Source: Alkalibacillus filiformis | Lineage (GTDB): Bacteria; Bacillota; Bacilli; Bacillales; Alkalibacillaceae | Assembly (NCBI RefSeq): GCF_030814115.1 | Contig: NZ_JAUSUP010000004.1 | Location: forward strand, 1-64,000 | Length of the DNA: 64,000 nucleotides | Reading direction: 5' to 3' | Part shown: piece after piece, positions 8,918 to 18,398 of the stretch | Numbering within the stretch: the first letter of the stretch is position 1 | Layout of the letters: every line of letters begins with the position of its first letter | Made by a program: the position numbers and the translations under genes | The notes under the pieces: generated by a model | Told to the model about the DNA's origin: nothing | Database searches by the model: none | The model's input: only the letters and a program-made list of their open reading frames with translations

Positions 8918-9240
8918 GAGCGCTGATAAATTCGGCCGAACGCTGATAAACTAGTCCCGAGCGCTGATAAAATTTCGTGAGCGCTGATAAAATTTCGTGA
9001 GCGCTGATAAAATATTTTGAACGCCAATAAACTGGATCCGAGCGCTGATAAAATATTGTGAACGCCGATAAAATTTTCGAGCGCCAATAAATTATCGCGA
9101 GCGCCAAAAAGTAGAGCCCGAGCGCCAATAAATTTTCGTGAACGCCAAAAAGTACAGCTCGACGCCAAATTAATTCCACGAACGCCAAAAAGTATAGCCT
9201 GAACGCCAAATTAATCTCATGAACGCCAAAATTCCCAACC
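8918..9240. repeat. Tandem array of about 16 degenerate 20-21-bp units
   Basis: From 8918 to 9240, a unit with consensus near GARCGCYRATAAAWTTYGT recurs about 16 times. Early units read GAGCGCTGATAAA, later ones GAACGCCAATAAA or GAACGCCAAAAAGTA. It fills the space between the convergent SRAP and alsT genes. Unit length varies between 19 and 21 bp, so the open frames across it are not kept in phase and are not likely genes. Two other arrays of similar period occur at 55847 and 58104. Confidence 0.9.
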
Positions 9241-9256
9241 ACCAACCAAATCCAAC

Positions 9257-9296
9257 AAAAAAGGTGACTCCGGAATAAATCCGGAGTCACCTTTTT
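9257..9296. terminator. Bidirectional terminator between SRAP gene and alsT
   Basis: GGTGACTCCGGA / TCCGGAGTCACC perfect stem flanked by A6 and T5, so it can serve both convergent genes. Confidence 0.92.
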
Positions 9297-9311
9297 ATAT
9301 GAGGTAAAGCA

Positions 9312-10688
9312 TTAAGACTCAGTCGGTGGAGAACCGGCCTTTTCTGCTTCTTCTTCCTCTTTTCTAACTTTAATAAATTTCCGCGTCTCATTAACAACTA
9401 CACCTGATAGTAGGAGTAAGCCAATTAAGTTAGGTACAGCCATTAAGCCGTTCATAACATCAGCGAATGACCATACAACATCTAATTGAACAATTGCACC
9501 TACGAAGATGAATAGAATAAACACTACTCTGTATCCTGTTAAACCACGGTGTTTCGTTAAGTAACCGAAACATTTTTCTCCGTAGTATGACCAACCTAGG
9601 ATCGTAGAGAAAGCAAAAAATACTAGACCAATTGATACTATGAGTGAACCAGTTGGTCCTAAGAAGAATTCAAATGATTGTGATGTTAAGCTTGCACCTT
9701 CTTCGCCAGCTAAGTACATGTCAGCCATTACGATCGTTACACCTGTAATTGTACAAACGACGATTGTATCAATAAACACCTGTGTCATGGACACTAACGC
9801 TTGACGACCAGGGTAATCTGTTCGAGCTGCAGCTGCTGCAATAGGAGCAGAACCTAAACCAGCTTCGTTTGAGAATACGCCTCGAGCAACACCCCAACGA
9901 ATTACAGCACCGATTGCACCACCTGCAACGGCTTCACCTGTAAATGCATCCGTAAAGATAAATGCGATCGCTTGACCAGCCATCTCTAGGTTTGTAAATA
10001 AGATGACTAATCCACCGATGACATAGAATAATGCCATAAACGGTACGATATAAGCTGTAACTTTACCAATACTCTTAATACCACCAAGGATAACTAAACC
10101 AGCTAGCACAGCAAGTACAACACCTGTAGCGACTACAGGTACACTAAATGTATCATCTAACACATCTGAAACAGAGTTAGACTGTACCATGTTACCAATA
10201 CCGAAAGCAGCAATAGCACCGAAGATTGCAAATAATACAGCTAACCATTTCATTTTAAGACCTTTTTCGATATAGTACATCGGTCCACCAGCCATTTTAC
10301 CGCTAGGCTCTTTAACACGGTATTTAACGGCTAGAATCGCCTCGGCATATTTGGTAGCCATACCGAATAGTGCTGAGATCCACATCCAAAAGACAGCACC
10401 CGGACCACCAAGTACAACGGCTGTTGCAACACCAGCGATGTTACCAGTACCAATAGTCGCCGCTAATGCGGTCGTCAATGCTTGGAAGTGGGAAATGTCC
10501 CCTTCAGATTTTTTGTCTTGTCTTTTGGGACTAAATGATAGTTTTAATGCGTAAGGTAGTGTTTTGAATTGCAAAAAGCTTAACCTGATTGTTAAGAATA
10601 TACCAGTACCAACTAGTAAAATTAATAACCATGGTCCCCAGACTATATCACCTATAGCCCCTAACCATTCAATCACAGTCTCTTGCAT
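9312..10688 (-). CDS. alsT: Sodium/alanine symporter family protein (AGCS)
   Basis: Na+-coupled uptake of alanine or glycine across the cytoplasmic membrane. The 458-aa protein has about eleven hydrophobic segments and the AGCS signature GPGAVFWMWISALFGMATKY, with GGPMYYIEKGL after it. The minus-strand leader holds GGGAGGAATACG before the ATG, plus a second purine-rich GGGAGG 24 nt further upstream. The family commonly uses sodium, suiting a salt-tolerant host. Exact amino-acid preference is unknown; B. subtilis AlsT has been linked to glutamine as well. Confidence 0.9.
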   Translation of the reverse strand: MQETVIEWLGAIGDIVWGPWLLILLVGTGIFLTIRLSFLQFKTLPYALKLSFSPKRQDKKSEGDISHFQALTTALAATIGTGNIAGVATAVVLGGPGAVFWMWISALFGMATKYAEAILAVKYRVKEPSGKMAGGPMYYIEKGLKMKWLAVLFAIFGAIAAFGIGNMVQSNSVSDVLDDTFSVPVVATGVVLAVLAGLVILGGIKSIGKVTAYIVPFMALFYVIGGLVILFTNLEMAGQAIAFIFTDAFTGEAVAGGAIGAVIRWGVARGVFSNEAGLGSAPIAAAAARTDYPGRQALVSMTQVFIDTIVVCTITGVTIVMADMYLAGEEGASLTSQSFEFFLGPTGSLIVSIGLVFFAFSTILGWSYYGEKCFGYLTKHRGLTGYRVVFILFIFVGAIVQLDVVWSFADVMNGLMAVPNLIGLLLLSGVVVNETRKFIKVRKEEEEAEKAGSPPTES

Positions 10689-10871
10689 CGTATTCCTCCC
10701 TTGTAAAAGTTTGTCCTCCCTTTGTTAATAATAATGGAAATTTGTAGATAAAACAAGATTATTTCAGAAAATTGAGATATTTAAAAAGTGGAGGCTTGTT
10801 TAATGATTATTCAGCTTAACTATTTGATATGCTAGATAAAAATAGATTATTTAGTAAAAAGTTTTAACAAT

Positions 10872-10902
10872 AAAAAACCCGCAACATCATCCGTTACGGG
10901 TT
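10872..10902 (-). terminator. Terminator of ydiL-ydiK
   Basis: On the minus strand, CCCGTAAC / GTTGCGGG stem followed by six T, 7 bp past the ydiK stop. Confidence 0.88.
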
Positions 10903-10908
10903 CAATAA

Positions 10909-11109
10909 TTATTGATCCTTTTTGTTTTTCATCGCGCTATGGACTCCGAACAATCTAAAGGCAACGACAAAATCAATCGTCGCAATCAGTGCGAAAATAA
11001 TCGTTGCGAAGTTCCAAACGGTCTCATCCGCGTATTGTATACCAATGTATACGAATAAAGCTCCCATTATGAGATAAACCCATGCTAAAAACAGTGGTGA
11101 AAGTTTCAT
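10909..11109 (-). CDS. ydiK: YdiK-like small membrane protein (DUF4305)
   Basis: A 66-aa protein with two hydrophobic helices (about residues 5-25 and 33-53) and a basic C-terminal tail. It sits 3 bp downstream of the YdiL-like protease gene, exactly as ydiK does beside ydiL in B. subtilis, and resembles that family. Function is unknown. Confidence 0.75.
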   Translation of the reverse strand: MKLSPLFLAWVYLIMGALFVYIGIQYADETVWNFATIIFALIATIDFVVAFRLFGVHSAMKNKKDQ

Positions 11110-11112
11110 ACC

Positions 11113-11823
11113 TTATCCTCCAAAGAAAATCATCATTGCGTTCTCAAATTCTTCTAGTTGTCTTTCTAATTCATCAATATCTACATTCATTTGAATTAAT
11201 ACAACAATCGCGTTCATCGCCATGTGTGCGATAATCGGCACAATAATACGTTTAGTCTTGACATAAAGGTAAGCAAAAGCAAACCCCATAGCAGTATAAG
11301 TCAAAATGTACGTAAAGTCCATATGAACCGCAGCGAAAATTAAAGCCGAAATAATACCGGCAATAATAAAGTTCGTGCGTTTATATAGTTCACCGAAAAT
11401 AATTTTACGGAAAATAATCTCCTCTAATACAGGCGCAAAAACAATCGGTAATAAAATAAACCAAATGTTTGTATCAATAATCTGCATGATACTTTGTGTG
11501 TTTTCTGATCCTTCTTCAATACCTAACACATAAATATTAATCATGTTAGCAACAATTTGAACGGCATAAGCTAAAAACACACCAATAATAGACCATTTTA
11601 TAATTTCTCCAGTTGTCGGTCCACTACGCATGTTGACTTCTGCCATATCTTTTCTTAATAGATATAAAATCCATAGTGTGGCAATGGCCATACTAGCTAA
11701 AGTCCAATAAACCATGTCATCAATCGGTGGATTTTCTGGATAATGGATATTAACTAAAATAATCCCTGGTAGTAGTTGTGCAATAATGTAAACAATTAAT
11801 ATTCCCCAATATCTTCTCGGCAC
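11113..11823 (-). CDS. ydiL: CPBP-family intramembrane metalloprotease, YdiL type
   Basis: Membrane-embedded protease of the CAAX protease/bacteriocin-processing (CPBP/ABI) family. The three motifs are visible: EEIIFR, AAVHMDF and HMAMNA, which supply the Glu and His residues of the active site. About six to seven membrane helices in 236 aa. The start is GTG with AAAGGG upstream. It is divergent from groESL, as in B. subtilis. Its substrate is unknown. Confidence 0.88.
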   Translation of the reverse strand: MPRRYWGILIVYIIAQLLPGIILVNIHYPENPPIDDMVYWTLASMAIATLWILYLLRKDMAEVNMRSGPTTGEIIKWSIIGVFLAYAVQIVANMINIYVLGIEEGSENTQSIMQIIDTNIWFILLPIVFAPVLEEIIFRKIIFGELYKRTNFIIAGIISALIFAAVHMDFTYILTYTAMGFAFAYLYVKTKRIIVPIIAHMAMNAIVVLIQMNVDIDELERQLEEFENAMMIFFGG

Positions 11824-11924
11824 TATAATCGTCCCTTTCTAATATGTCTGCTATAACCATTGTAGTATCTAAAAGCTATTCTATACTAAATAAATAGAGG
11901 AAACAAAAATTTTGTGGTTTTCAC

Positions 11925-11953
11925 TTGCAAAAAATTTCGTGATTCATTATCAT
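11925..11953 (+). promoter_or_regulatory. SigA promoter of groESL
   Basis: TTGCAA (11925-11930), 17-bp spacer, TATCAT (11948-11953). The CIRCE operator begins 11 bp past the -10, covering the transcription start. Confidence 0.75.
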
Positions 11954-11964
11954 AATAATTGGAA

Positions 11965-11991
11965 TTAGCACTCGCCAATGTTAAGTGCTAA
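11965..11991 (+). promoter_or_regulatory. CIRCE operator (HrcA binding site)
   Basis: TTAGCACTC, 9-bp spacer, AAGTGCTAA. The consensus is TTAGCACTC-N9-GAGTGCTAA, so the right arm has one change (A for G at its first base). It predicts HrcA repression of groESL and induction by heat. Confidence 0.95.
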
Positions 11992-12030
11992 TAATCATCT
12001 TCAACATATAAATCAGAGGAGGTTTTGATC

Positions 12031-12315
12031 ATGTTAAAACCACTAGGAGATCGCGTCATTGTAGAAGTTGTAGAACAAGAAGAAAAAACATCAAGCGGAA
12101 TCGTACTTCCTGATTCTGCAAAGGAAAAGCCACAAGAAGGTAAAGTCATTGCTGTTGGCTCAGGCCGAGTAACAGAAAACGGTGATAAAGTGGCTTTAGA
12201 AGTAAGTGAAGGCGACACAGTCGTTTACTCTAAGTTCGCTGGAACAGAAGTTGAGAAAGATGGTAAAGAATACTTAGTATTACGCGAAAATGATATTTTA
12301 GCAGTTGTACAGTAA
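12031..12315 (+). CDS. groES: Co-chaperonin GroES
   Basis: Seven-membered lid of the GroEL folding chamber. [11 protein letters not shown] at the N terminus and the mobile loop region with [21 protein letters not shown] are standard. 94 aa, usual length. The ATG at 12031 lies 8 nt after AGAGGAGG; the upstream TTG of the longer frame overlaps that spacing. First gene of the groESL operon controlled by CIRCE. Confidence 0.98.
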   Translation: MLKPLGDRVIVEVVEQEEKTSSGIVLPDSAKEKPQEGKVIAVGSGRVTENGDKVALEVSEGDTVVYSKFAGTEVEKDGKEYLVLRENDILAVVQ

Positions 12316-12330
12316 TAATTTTGTTATTAG

Positions 12331-13992
<1,662 letters not shown>

Positions 13993-14069
13993 TTTGAAGT
14001 TATAACCCTCGATGTATCAACATTCATCGCTTAGATATAACTATAAAAGTAACATATGAGTAACAAATT

Positions 14070-14228
14070 CTATTTGAGGTCATCCATTAGTTTACAGAAC
14101 TTAATGGGTGCCTCTTTTTTCATGTCGCCAGTAACATGCAAATAAACATTTTTGGTTGTTTTTTCATCGTCATGACCAAGTCGGTGCATAATTAATTCTA
14201 ATCCAACACCAGCTTGATCGCATGCTAA
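14070..14228 (-). pseudogene. Tyrosine recombinase (integrase), C-terminal remnant
   Basis: On the minus strand an open stretch ending with TAG at 14072-14070 encodes AGVGLELIMHRLGHDDEK, then TTKNVYLHVTGDMKK. This is the end of a phage-type integrase: the LGH box and the nucleophile Tyr context (NVYLHVT) are kept, while the Arg and HxxR part of the catalytic domain and the whole N terminus are gone (a stop lies just upstream). It points toward attL at the end of groEL, the normal place for an element's integrase. Confidence 0.75.
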
Positions 14229-14441
14229 TTACAATTTTTCTATTTGAATATATTATAATAGTTTGCTAGATGTGCTAAGTTACCTCTGTTTTTGACTGAT
14301 GAACACAGTGACCTTGACTATTTAAAATAATCACTCATGTACGCTCAGATATTCGTCGTCAAAAATTAACAAAATATTCATTTTTATTGGTTTTTATGGT
14401 ATTGTGTATTTAAATAATGAGGCTTATATGGAGAGGCGAAC
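14229..14441. other. AT-rich gap inside the element
   Basis: I see no open frame or RNA signature in this stretch between the integrase remnant and the small secreted protein gene. It probably contains the promoter of the latter, but no convincing -35/-10 pair was found. Confidence 0.4.
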
Positions 14442-14615
14442 TTGAAAAATATAATAAGAACATTGGTATTTTTTATAGAATTATCACTTTTAGTGTTTCC
14501 AACAAATACGCTTGCAGACGAAGAAGAGTATGAAATAACATGTGAAATGACAATTGATGGAAAAATTCTTGGCGGAAATAATCAAGCATATATCATTGAA
14601 CCTATTAATATATAA
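14442..14615 (+). CDS. Small secreted protein, unknown function
   Basis: A 57-codon open frame starting with TTG after GGAGAGGCGAAC. The first 25 residues form a signal peptide (KNIIR positive start, hydrophobic core, TNTLA before DEEE), followed by a 32-residue acidic tail with one Cys. I do not recognise it. It could be a remnant of a larger exported protein, since the mature part is very short. It lies inside the groEL-linked element. Confidence 0.45.
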   Translation: MKNIIRTLVFFIELSLLVFPTNTLADEEEYEITCEMTIDGKILGGNNQAYIIEPINI

Positions 14616-14643
14616 AATTTTTGAATGATAACAGAGTGATTAT

Positions 14644-14736
14644 ATGAAATTCAGAGAATTTGGTCTTATATTATTTGTTGAAAAATATGTAGAATGCATC
14701 AGTTTTTATAAGGGTATTTTGCAATTACCTGGCTAA
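14644..14736 (+). pseudogene. Truncated glyoxalase/VOC-family N terminus
   Basis: A 30-codon frame ending in FYKGILQLPG followed by TAA. The VEKYVECISFYKGILQLP pattern is the usual first beta-alpha unit of vicinal-oxygen-chelate proteins, which normally run to 110-140 aa. The rest is absent, so this is a gene fragment. Confidence 0.5.
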
Positions 14737-14779
14737 TATATGTTATTAGTAAATGATTGATCAATTAGGAGATTCTAGT

Positions 14780-15310
14780 ATGCTTTATGATTTAAAAGGT
14801 GATGCAAGTATGTCATCAACTGTAGGAATATTATATTCCGCGGTGAGAGAAAATCACCAGCGCCTGCAACTTATTACTGATGGCATGTCGCAAGACGAAT
14901 TAGAATACAAAGGGCCTGATAGCAATTTTAATAGTACAGCTCAGTTAATAAATCATATTATGTATGTTGATTTTAATTGGATTTTTAGAATAAAAGAGCA
15001 GCCACTTCCAACTTCTCTAGAAAAGCAATATGGTCCCATGTTAGATGTGAATAATAGGCTTCCAAAAGTGAAGGATATGTCCTTGGAATCACTTATGTGT
15101 GAATATGAAAGTGTATTAACTATGGTGAAAGATACATGTGAACAATTAACCGACCCTGATTTAGATAGAGTTGTCACCTTTGGTCGTAATAATGAGAATC
15201 AAGCAACTATTCGTTGGGGTCTTTGGCATATTGCTGACCATAACCGTTATCATCAGGCTCATATTAATCAGCTTAGGAAGTGGTATGGTGAGGATTTGTG
15301 TGAAAATTAA
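14780..15310 (+). CDS. DinB-family protein
   Basis: Member of the DinB/YfiT-like four-helix-bundle superfamily, many of which are metal-dependent thiol transferases. The 176 residues show the helix INHIMYVDFNWIF and the C-terminal LWHIADHNRYHQAHINQLRKW, with His residues placed to form the usual three-His metal site. The longest frame starts at 14753, but AGGAGA at 14767-14772 is spaced 7 nt from the ATG at 14780. It lies in the groEL-linked element. Substrate unknown. Confidence 0.78.
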   Translation: MLYDLKGDASMSSTVGILYSAVRENHQRLQLITDGMSQDELEYKGPDSNFNSTAQLINHIMYVDFNWIFRIKEQPLPTSLEKQYGPMLDVNNRLPKVKDMSLESLMCEYESVLTMVKDTCEQLTDPDLDRVVTFGRNNENQATIRWGLWHIADHNRYHQAHINQLRKWYGEDLCEN

Positions 15311-15369
15311 TAGGTAAACGAATATTTAAGAGAATAAAAATTAACATGCAGTTAAAGGAGGGTTATTAG

Positions 15370-15615
15370 ATGAGAAGCTTTATAATATACCTTTCTATTT
15401 TAAACATTTTAGGTATCTTTATTTTCGGGTTTACAAAAGATTTTATGGTTTTTTCAATCATCTCTGTTTTATTTTTAACGTCTGCATTTTTAGTAACCCT
15501 ATCTAAGATGAATAAAAGTATAGTTGTTATTTTAATATTAGGAGCTTTGGTATTGTTCCTCGTTGCTACAGACAAATTGACTACCATTACCATTGAGTAC
15601 GGACAATTAACCTAA
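15370..15615 (+). CDS. Small hydrophobic membrane protein
   Basis: An 81-aa protein with two to three membrane helices separated by a short basic loop (SKMNKS). AAAGGAGGG in front of the ATG is a strong Shine-Dalgarno, so it is probably translated. I recognise no family. It sits inside the groEL-linked element, between the DinB gene and a lipoprotein gene. Confidence 0.6.
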   Translation: MRSFIIYLSILNILGIFIFGFTKDFMVFSIISVLFLTSAFLVTLSKMNKSIVVILILGALVLFLVATDKLTTITIEYGQLT

Positions 15616-15788
15616 ATAATACCTGTAGTCATAGTTATCGGCTTAATTAGATATATAGATAATAAGTAATTTACTCATTGCTTATTTGGATGCTCTTATC
15701 TTTAATAAGGTCTAGCACTATGATAAAAGACGCTTCAACCTTTCTACTTAATAAATTGTAATAGCATCTTTTTGAGGAGTGATTTCAG

Positions 15789-16160
15789 ATGAAAAAAATG
15801 GTTGTATTAATGGTTATAATTGTTCTCCTAACCGCCTGCGGACAGTCGAATCAAAATGTTGAAGAAAACGTTCAAAAAGTGCACGAGGGTACAATAGCAG
15901 ATAAAAGAGAACGGCATGATGGCACACTTCAATTTTTGTTAGTATCAAATGTTGAAGAAGAGGAAATTCAAGATAAATCTGAAGGGGAACTCATAAGTTT
16001 GGCTCAAGATGAAGATGGAGCTTATTACTCTGTGAATGATGAAAAATTTGATGAACTCAGCATCGGCCAACAAGTAGAAGTCTCTTGGAATGGAAATCAA
16101 GAAGAGTCTAATCCACCACAACGAGTGGCAGATATGATTGAAACTATTTCAAATCCTTAA
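15789..16160 (+). CDS. Lipoprotein, DUF3221-like
   Basis: A 123-aa exported lipoprotein. The signal peptide ends in LLTAC, the lipobox that would be lipidated at Cys17. The mature part reads EGTIADKRERHDGTLQFLL, then a Y-S-V segment, then IGQQVEVSWNG and ESNPPQRV, the pattern of the small beta-barrel DUF3221 family (B. subtilis YobA-like). GAGGAGTGA precedes the ATG. Function unknown. Confidence 0.72.
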   Translation: MKKMVVLMVIIVLLTACGQSNQNVEENVQKVHEGTIADKRERHDGTLQFLLVSNVEEEEIQDKSEGELISLAQDEDGAYYSVNDEKFDELSIGQQVEVSWNGNQEESNPPQRVADMIETISNP

Positions 16161-16187
16161 TAAGAAAATTGAAAGCGCCATTAGTAG

Positions 16188-16415
16188 CTAAATTTGGATA
16201 AGTCCTGTTGTCAAGAATAATAGAGCTAAAAAGATAAATGAATAACCATAGAAACGATGGTTTTCCTTAATGAAACCGACACCATAACCCGCCACTAAGA
16301 CCGCTAATGTTAGGGATACAATTCCACTTGGGACAAGTTTGGATTCTGTAATGAATTCAAATATAGCAAGAGAAAATACCGATATAATTAATATGCCATA
16401 TAAAAATTTCCACAT
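16188..16415 (-). CDS. Small membrane protein, DUF3953/YczI-like
   Basis: A 75-aa protein with three hydrophobic segments and a short basic loop (KENHRFYG) before the last. GAGAGGGATG lies 5 nt before the ATG on the minus strand. Length and helix pattern resemble YczI-type DUF3953 proteins; the family call is tentative. It is convergent with the preceding lipoprotein gene. Confidence 0.55.
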   Translation of the reverse strand: MWKFLYGILIISVFSLAIFEFITESKLVPSGIVSLTLAVLVAGYGVGFIKENHRFYGYSFIFLALLFLTTGLIQI

Positions 16416-16552
16416 GTTTTCATCCCTCTCATTACCCGACAGTAGTTTTCCAAATTAATAGTATGTCTATTTTAACACCTACAGATTGAAGTTCAAAAAA
16501 GGAAAAAATACTGGTATGTAGAATATGGTTTTATAGAAAGGGTGGGCTAAAC

Positions 16553-16981
16553 ATGAAAGTTAACCTTTTAATTTTATTACTCATTACCACATTAGCATTA
16601 TCAGCATGTAACCATGAACCAGAAGAACATGAGTTTACGTTTAAAGGTGAATCAGAAAACTGGTCAGTTGAAATTACGGGCGTCTTTTCTCCTGGGTCAG
16701 GAGATGTTTACGAGGAAGCTGATGCAGTCTACACATATGAAGGAGAAGAAGATGAGATTCGATCGGTCGTTATTCATACATACGCGTTAGGAGAAAGAGT
16801 GAGGATTGGTAAAGAGGAAGATCGACTATCAAGTATGGAATCAGTAGAAACTAACTTCAGAAATTATAGTTTTTGGACGTTAAACGATCAAGGTCATGAT
16901 ATGATCGTTGATTTTAAATGGCGAGAAGGAGATCAAAACACTAAGGTAGAAGAAACGATAACGTTGGAATTTATTGAGTAA
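16553..16981 (+). CDS. Lipoprotein, unknown family
   Basis: A 142-aa acidic lipoprotein with lipobox LSAC (Cys19). The mature part begins EFTFKGESENWSVEITG and looks like a small beta-sandwich with alternating hydrophobic residues. GGGTGGGC lies before the ATG. Proteins with this GES.NW opening occur as short lipoproteins in Bacillaceae, but I cannot name a function. Confidence 0.65.
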   Translation: MKVNLLILLLITTLALSACNHEPEEHEFTFKGESENWSVEITGVFSPGSGDVYEEADAVYTYEGEEDEIRSVVIHTYALGERVRIGKEEDRLSSMESVETNFRNYSFWTLNDQGHDMIVDFKWREGDQNTKVEETITLEFIE

Positions 16982-17070
16982 GCTTCGATGATTTTAATGG
17001 TACTCAAAAAATCTATAATTTGTTTTGTTATAGTGTGGTTGGAGCATCATATTTTAATAGATTTAAGAGG

Positions 17071-17150
17071 AATGGAATAGGTTAGAACTAATAAAGGACG
17101 TGGTATTATGTATTTTAAAGTTATTTTCATTATATTCGCCATTCCAAAGG
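17071..17150 (+). repeat. Left copy of an about 80-bp duplication
   Basis: AATGGAATAG, a spacer, GGACGTGGTATTATGTATT and on to CGCCATTCCA recur with few changes at 17747-17827. The repeat covers the 3' end of one gene, the ribosome-binding site and the start of the next lipoprotein. Confidence 0.7.
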
Positions 17151-17164
17151 GGTGCATTTTATAA
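17108..17164 (+). pseudogene. Truncated copy of the 17784 lipoprotein gene
   Basis: Eighteen codons nearly identical to the signal peptide of the lipoprotein at 17784 (MYFK, then I/V-rich core, AIP), but the reading frame stops right after the lipobox Cys (KGCIL). The rest of the gene is deleted. Confidence 0.6.
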
Positions 17165-17209
17165 CTAAAAATAATTATGCCGACTGTTAATAGATAAAAT
17201 TAAACTGGA

Positions 17210-17635
17210 TTGGGGTGTTTTTCAATCTTTAAATTCATTTTACTTATTTTATTATTATTGATTGGTTCTGGTTGTGCCCCTGAATCAAAAGAAGAAACAG
17301 ATTTCTTTAATTATTTTTTAGAGAGAAATAGACCGGTAGTTTCAACTCAATATAATGTGTTTATTTATATTGAAGATTTTGAAGAATATATTGAAAATAA
17401 ATTTTCAAACACAATAATTAGTGAAGAAGAATACCTAAATAAAGTTGAAAACAAGCTAGAATCAAATAAGATAAATAGTATTGGTATACTAAGCGAAGAG
17501 TACATTAGTAAATTTGATGGCTCTCCAAAAGGTTTGAAAACTCCTACATTTATAGTTGTTGGTGGAGTTAATGATACAATTTTATTTTCGAGCGATATTA
17601 GAGAAATTAAGAAAATTGTATCTGAAAATAATTAA
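17210..17635 (+). CDS. Lipoprotein, paralogue of the gene at 17784
   Basis: An exported lipoprotein (lipobox GSGC) of about 140 aa. It aligns with the protein at 17784: FLERNRP with YIEHYRP, YNVFIYIEDFEE with YSVVVFVEDAES, and TPTFIV...DIREIKKI with TPMYIM...DIEDVKRI. The start is doubtful: the only in-frame canonical codon is TTG at 17210 with no Shine-Dalgarno, while GGGGTG lies downstream of it and the codon aligned with the paralogue's ATG is not a start. It may be poorly or no longer expressed. Confidence 0.55.
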   Translation: MGCFSIFKFILLILLLLIGSGCAPESKEETDFFNYFLERNRPVVSTQYNVFIYIEDFEEYIENKFSNTIISEEEYLNKVENKLESNKINSIGILSEEYISKFDGSPKGLKTPTFIVVGGVNDTILFSSDIREIKKIVSENN

Positions 17636-17756
17636 CAATGGAAAATCGACAGCTGTGTTATGGTATGAAGATGATCTGACTTATATGCTATCAGTATTAG
17701 TAGAGGAAGATTTAAGTGATGATGAGTTAATTAGTATTATAGAATCAATGGAATAG
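17628..17756 (+). pseudogene. DUF4367-like C-terminal fragment
   Basis: This frame overlaps the end of the previous gene and reads GKSTAVLWYEDDLTYMLSV, then EEDLSDDELISIIESME and a stop. That is the usual ending of DUF4367 domains (a W/Y-E-x-D-x-x-Y strand then a short helix). No start or N-terminal part remains, so it is a gene remnant. Confidence 0.45.
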
Positions 17757-17827
17757 TTAGAATTAGTAATAGGACGTGGTATTATGTATTTTAAAATTAT
17801 TTTAATTATAATCGCCATTCCATTAAC
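17747..17827 (+). repeat. Right copy of the about 80-bp duplication
   Basis: Matches 17071-17150 across the end of the DUF4367-like fragment and the start of the lipoprotein at 17784, placing the unit 676 bp from its partner. Confidence 0.7.
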
Positions 17828-18167
17828 TGTATTAGGGTGTGCGAGCGAACCTCAACAGGATTTTTTGGAAGGCTATATTGAACATTACAGACCTCATAAC
17901 GAAAATGTGTATTCAGTCGTGGTGTTTGTGGAAGATGCAGAAAGTGCAGTTAATGATGAAGACATGCACGAGTTAAGAGAAGGAAATAGAGAGCTTTTAG
18001 ATTATACAAACATTAGAGTGGTGAAATTTAATGACCGAAATCATGTAGACCACGTCACTTATTTTGATACGCTTGATACCCCGATGTATATCATGTATGA
18101 CAGTGAAGATTTTTTAATGATTACTCCAGATATAGAAGATGTTAAGAGGATTGCAAGCAATAATTAA
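17784..18167 (+). CDS. Lipoprotein, unknown family (paralogue pair)
   Basis: A 127-aa lipoprotein with lipobox LGC (Cys19) and an acidic mature domain. It is paralogous to the gene at 17210, and a third truncated copy starts at 17108, so this is a small amplified family. The pattern of alternating hydrophobic stretches (VYSVVVFVED; TPMYIMYDSEDFLMI) suggests a compact alpha/beta fold. I do not recognise the family. Confidence 0.65.
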   Translation: MYFKIILIIIAIPLTVLGCASEPQQDFLEGYIEHYRPHNENVYSVVVFVEDAESAVNDEDMHELREGNRELLDYTNIRVVKFNDRNHVDHVTYFDTLDTPMYIMYDSEDFLMITPDIEDVKRIASNN

Positions 18168-18189
18168 GGGAAACGGTAACATGAGTAAT

Positions 18190-18398
18190 AAAACGCCTGA
18201 AAGCGAAAGTTTAGTCCTCTGTTACTTTCAGTCAGCAATCTCTTTCCTTAATTCTCTTAACACCTGGAAAAGTTCCTCAGAGTAATCCTCTTGAACAACT
18301 TTCTTTTGTTCTGGAACTTTCATCCACACTTTTTCCTCATTTTTTAGAACAGGAATGGCATTGGCTGTAAGTTTTAATACAGGGAACTGCGCGTCTGT
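18190..18398 (-). pseudogene. recQ fragment (partial duplicate)
   Basis: 18232-18398 is about 90% identical to 20949-21115 inside recQ (RecQ residues about 480-535, in the RQC-HRDC linker). 18190-18230 matches the recQ terminator at 20347-20388, so some 560 bp between them are deleted. On the minus strand it reads ...LRELRKEIAD, then a stop and the hairpin. It is therefore the 3' end of a second recQ copy with an internal deletion. Confidence 0.8.

Noticed and set aside
8918-9240. CRISPR array
   Set aside because: Units are 20-21 bp with no unique spacers of 30-40 bp and no cas genes; it is a degenerate tandem repeat. The same holds for 55847-56030 and 58104-58186.
8737-9290. Minus-strand open frames of about 140-155 codons across the repeat array
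   Set aside because: They run through the repeat and the end of the SRAP gene with no Shine-Dalgarno or family similarity; open only because the repeat lacks stops.
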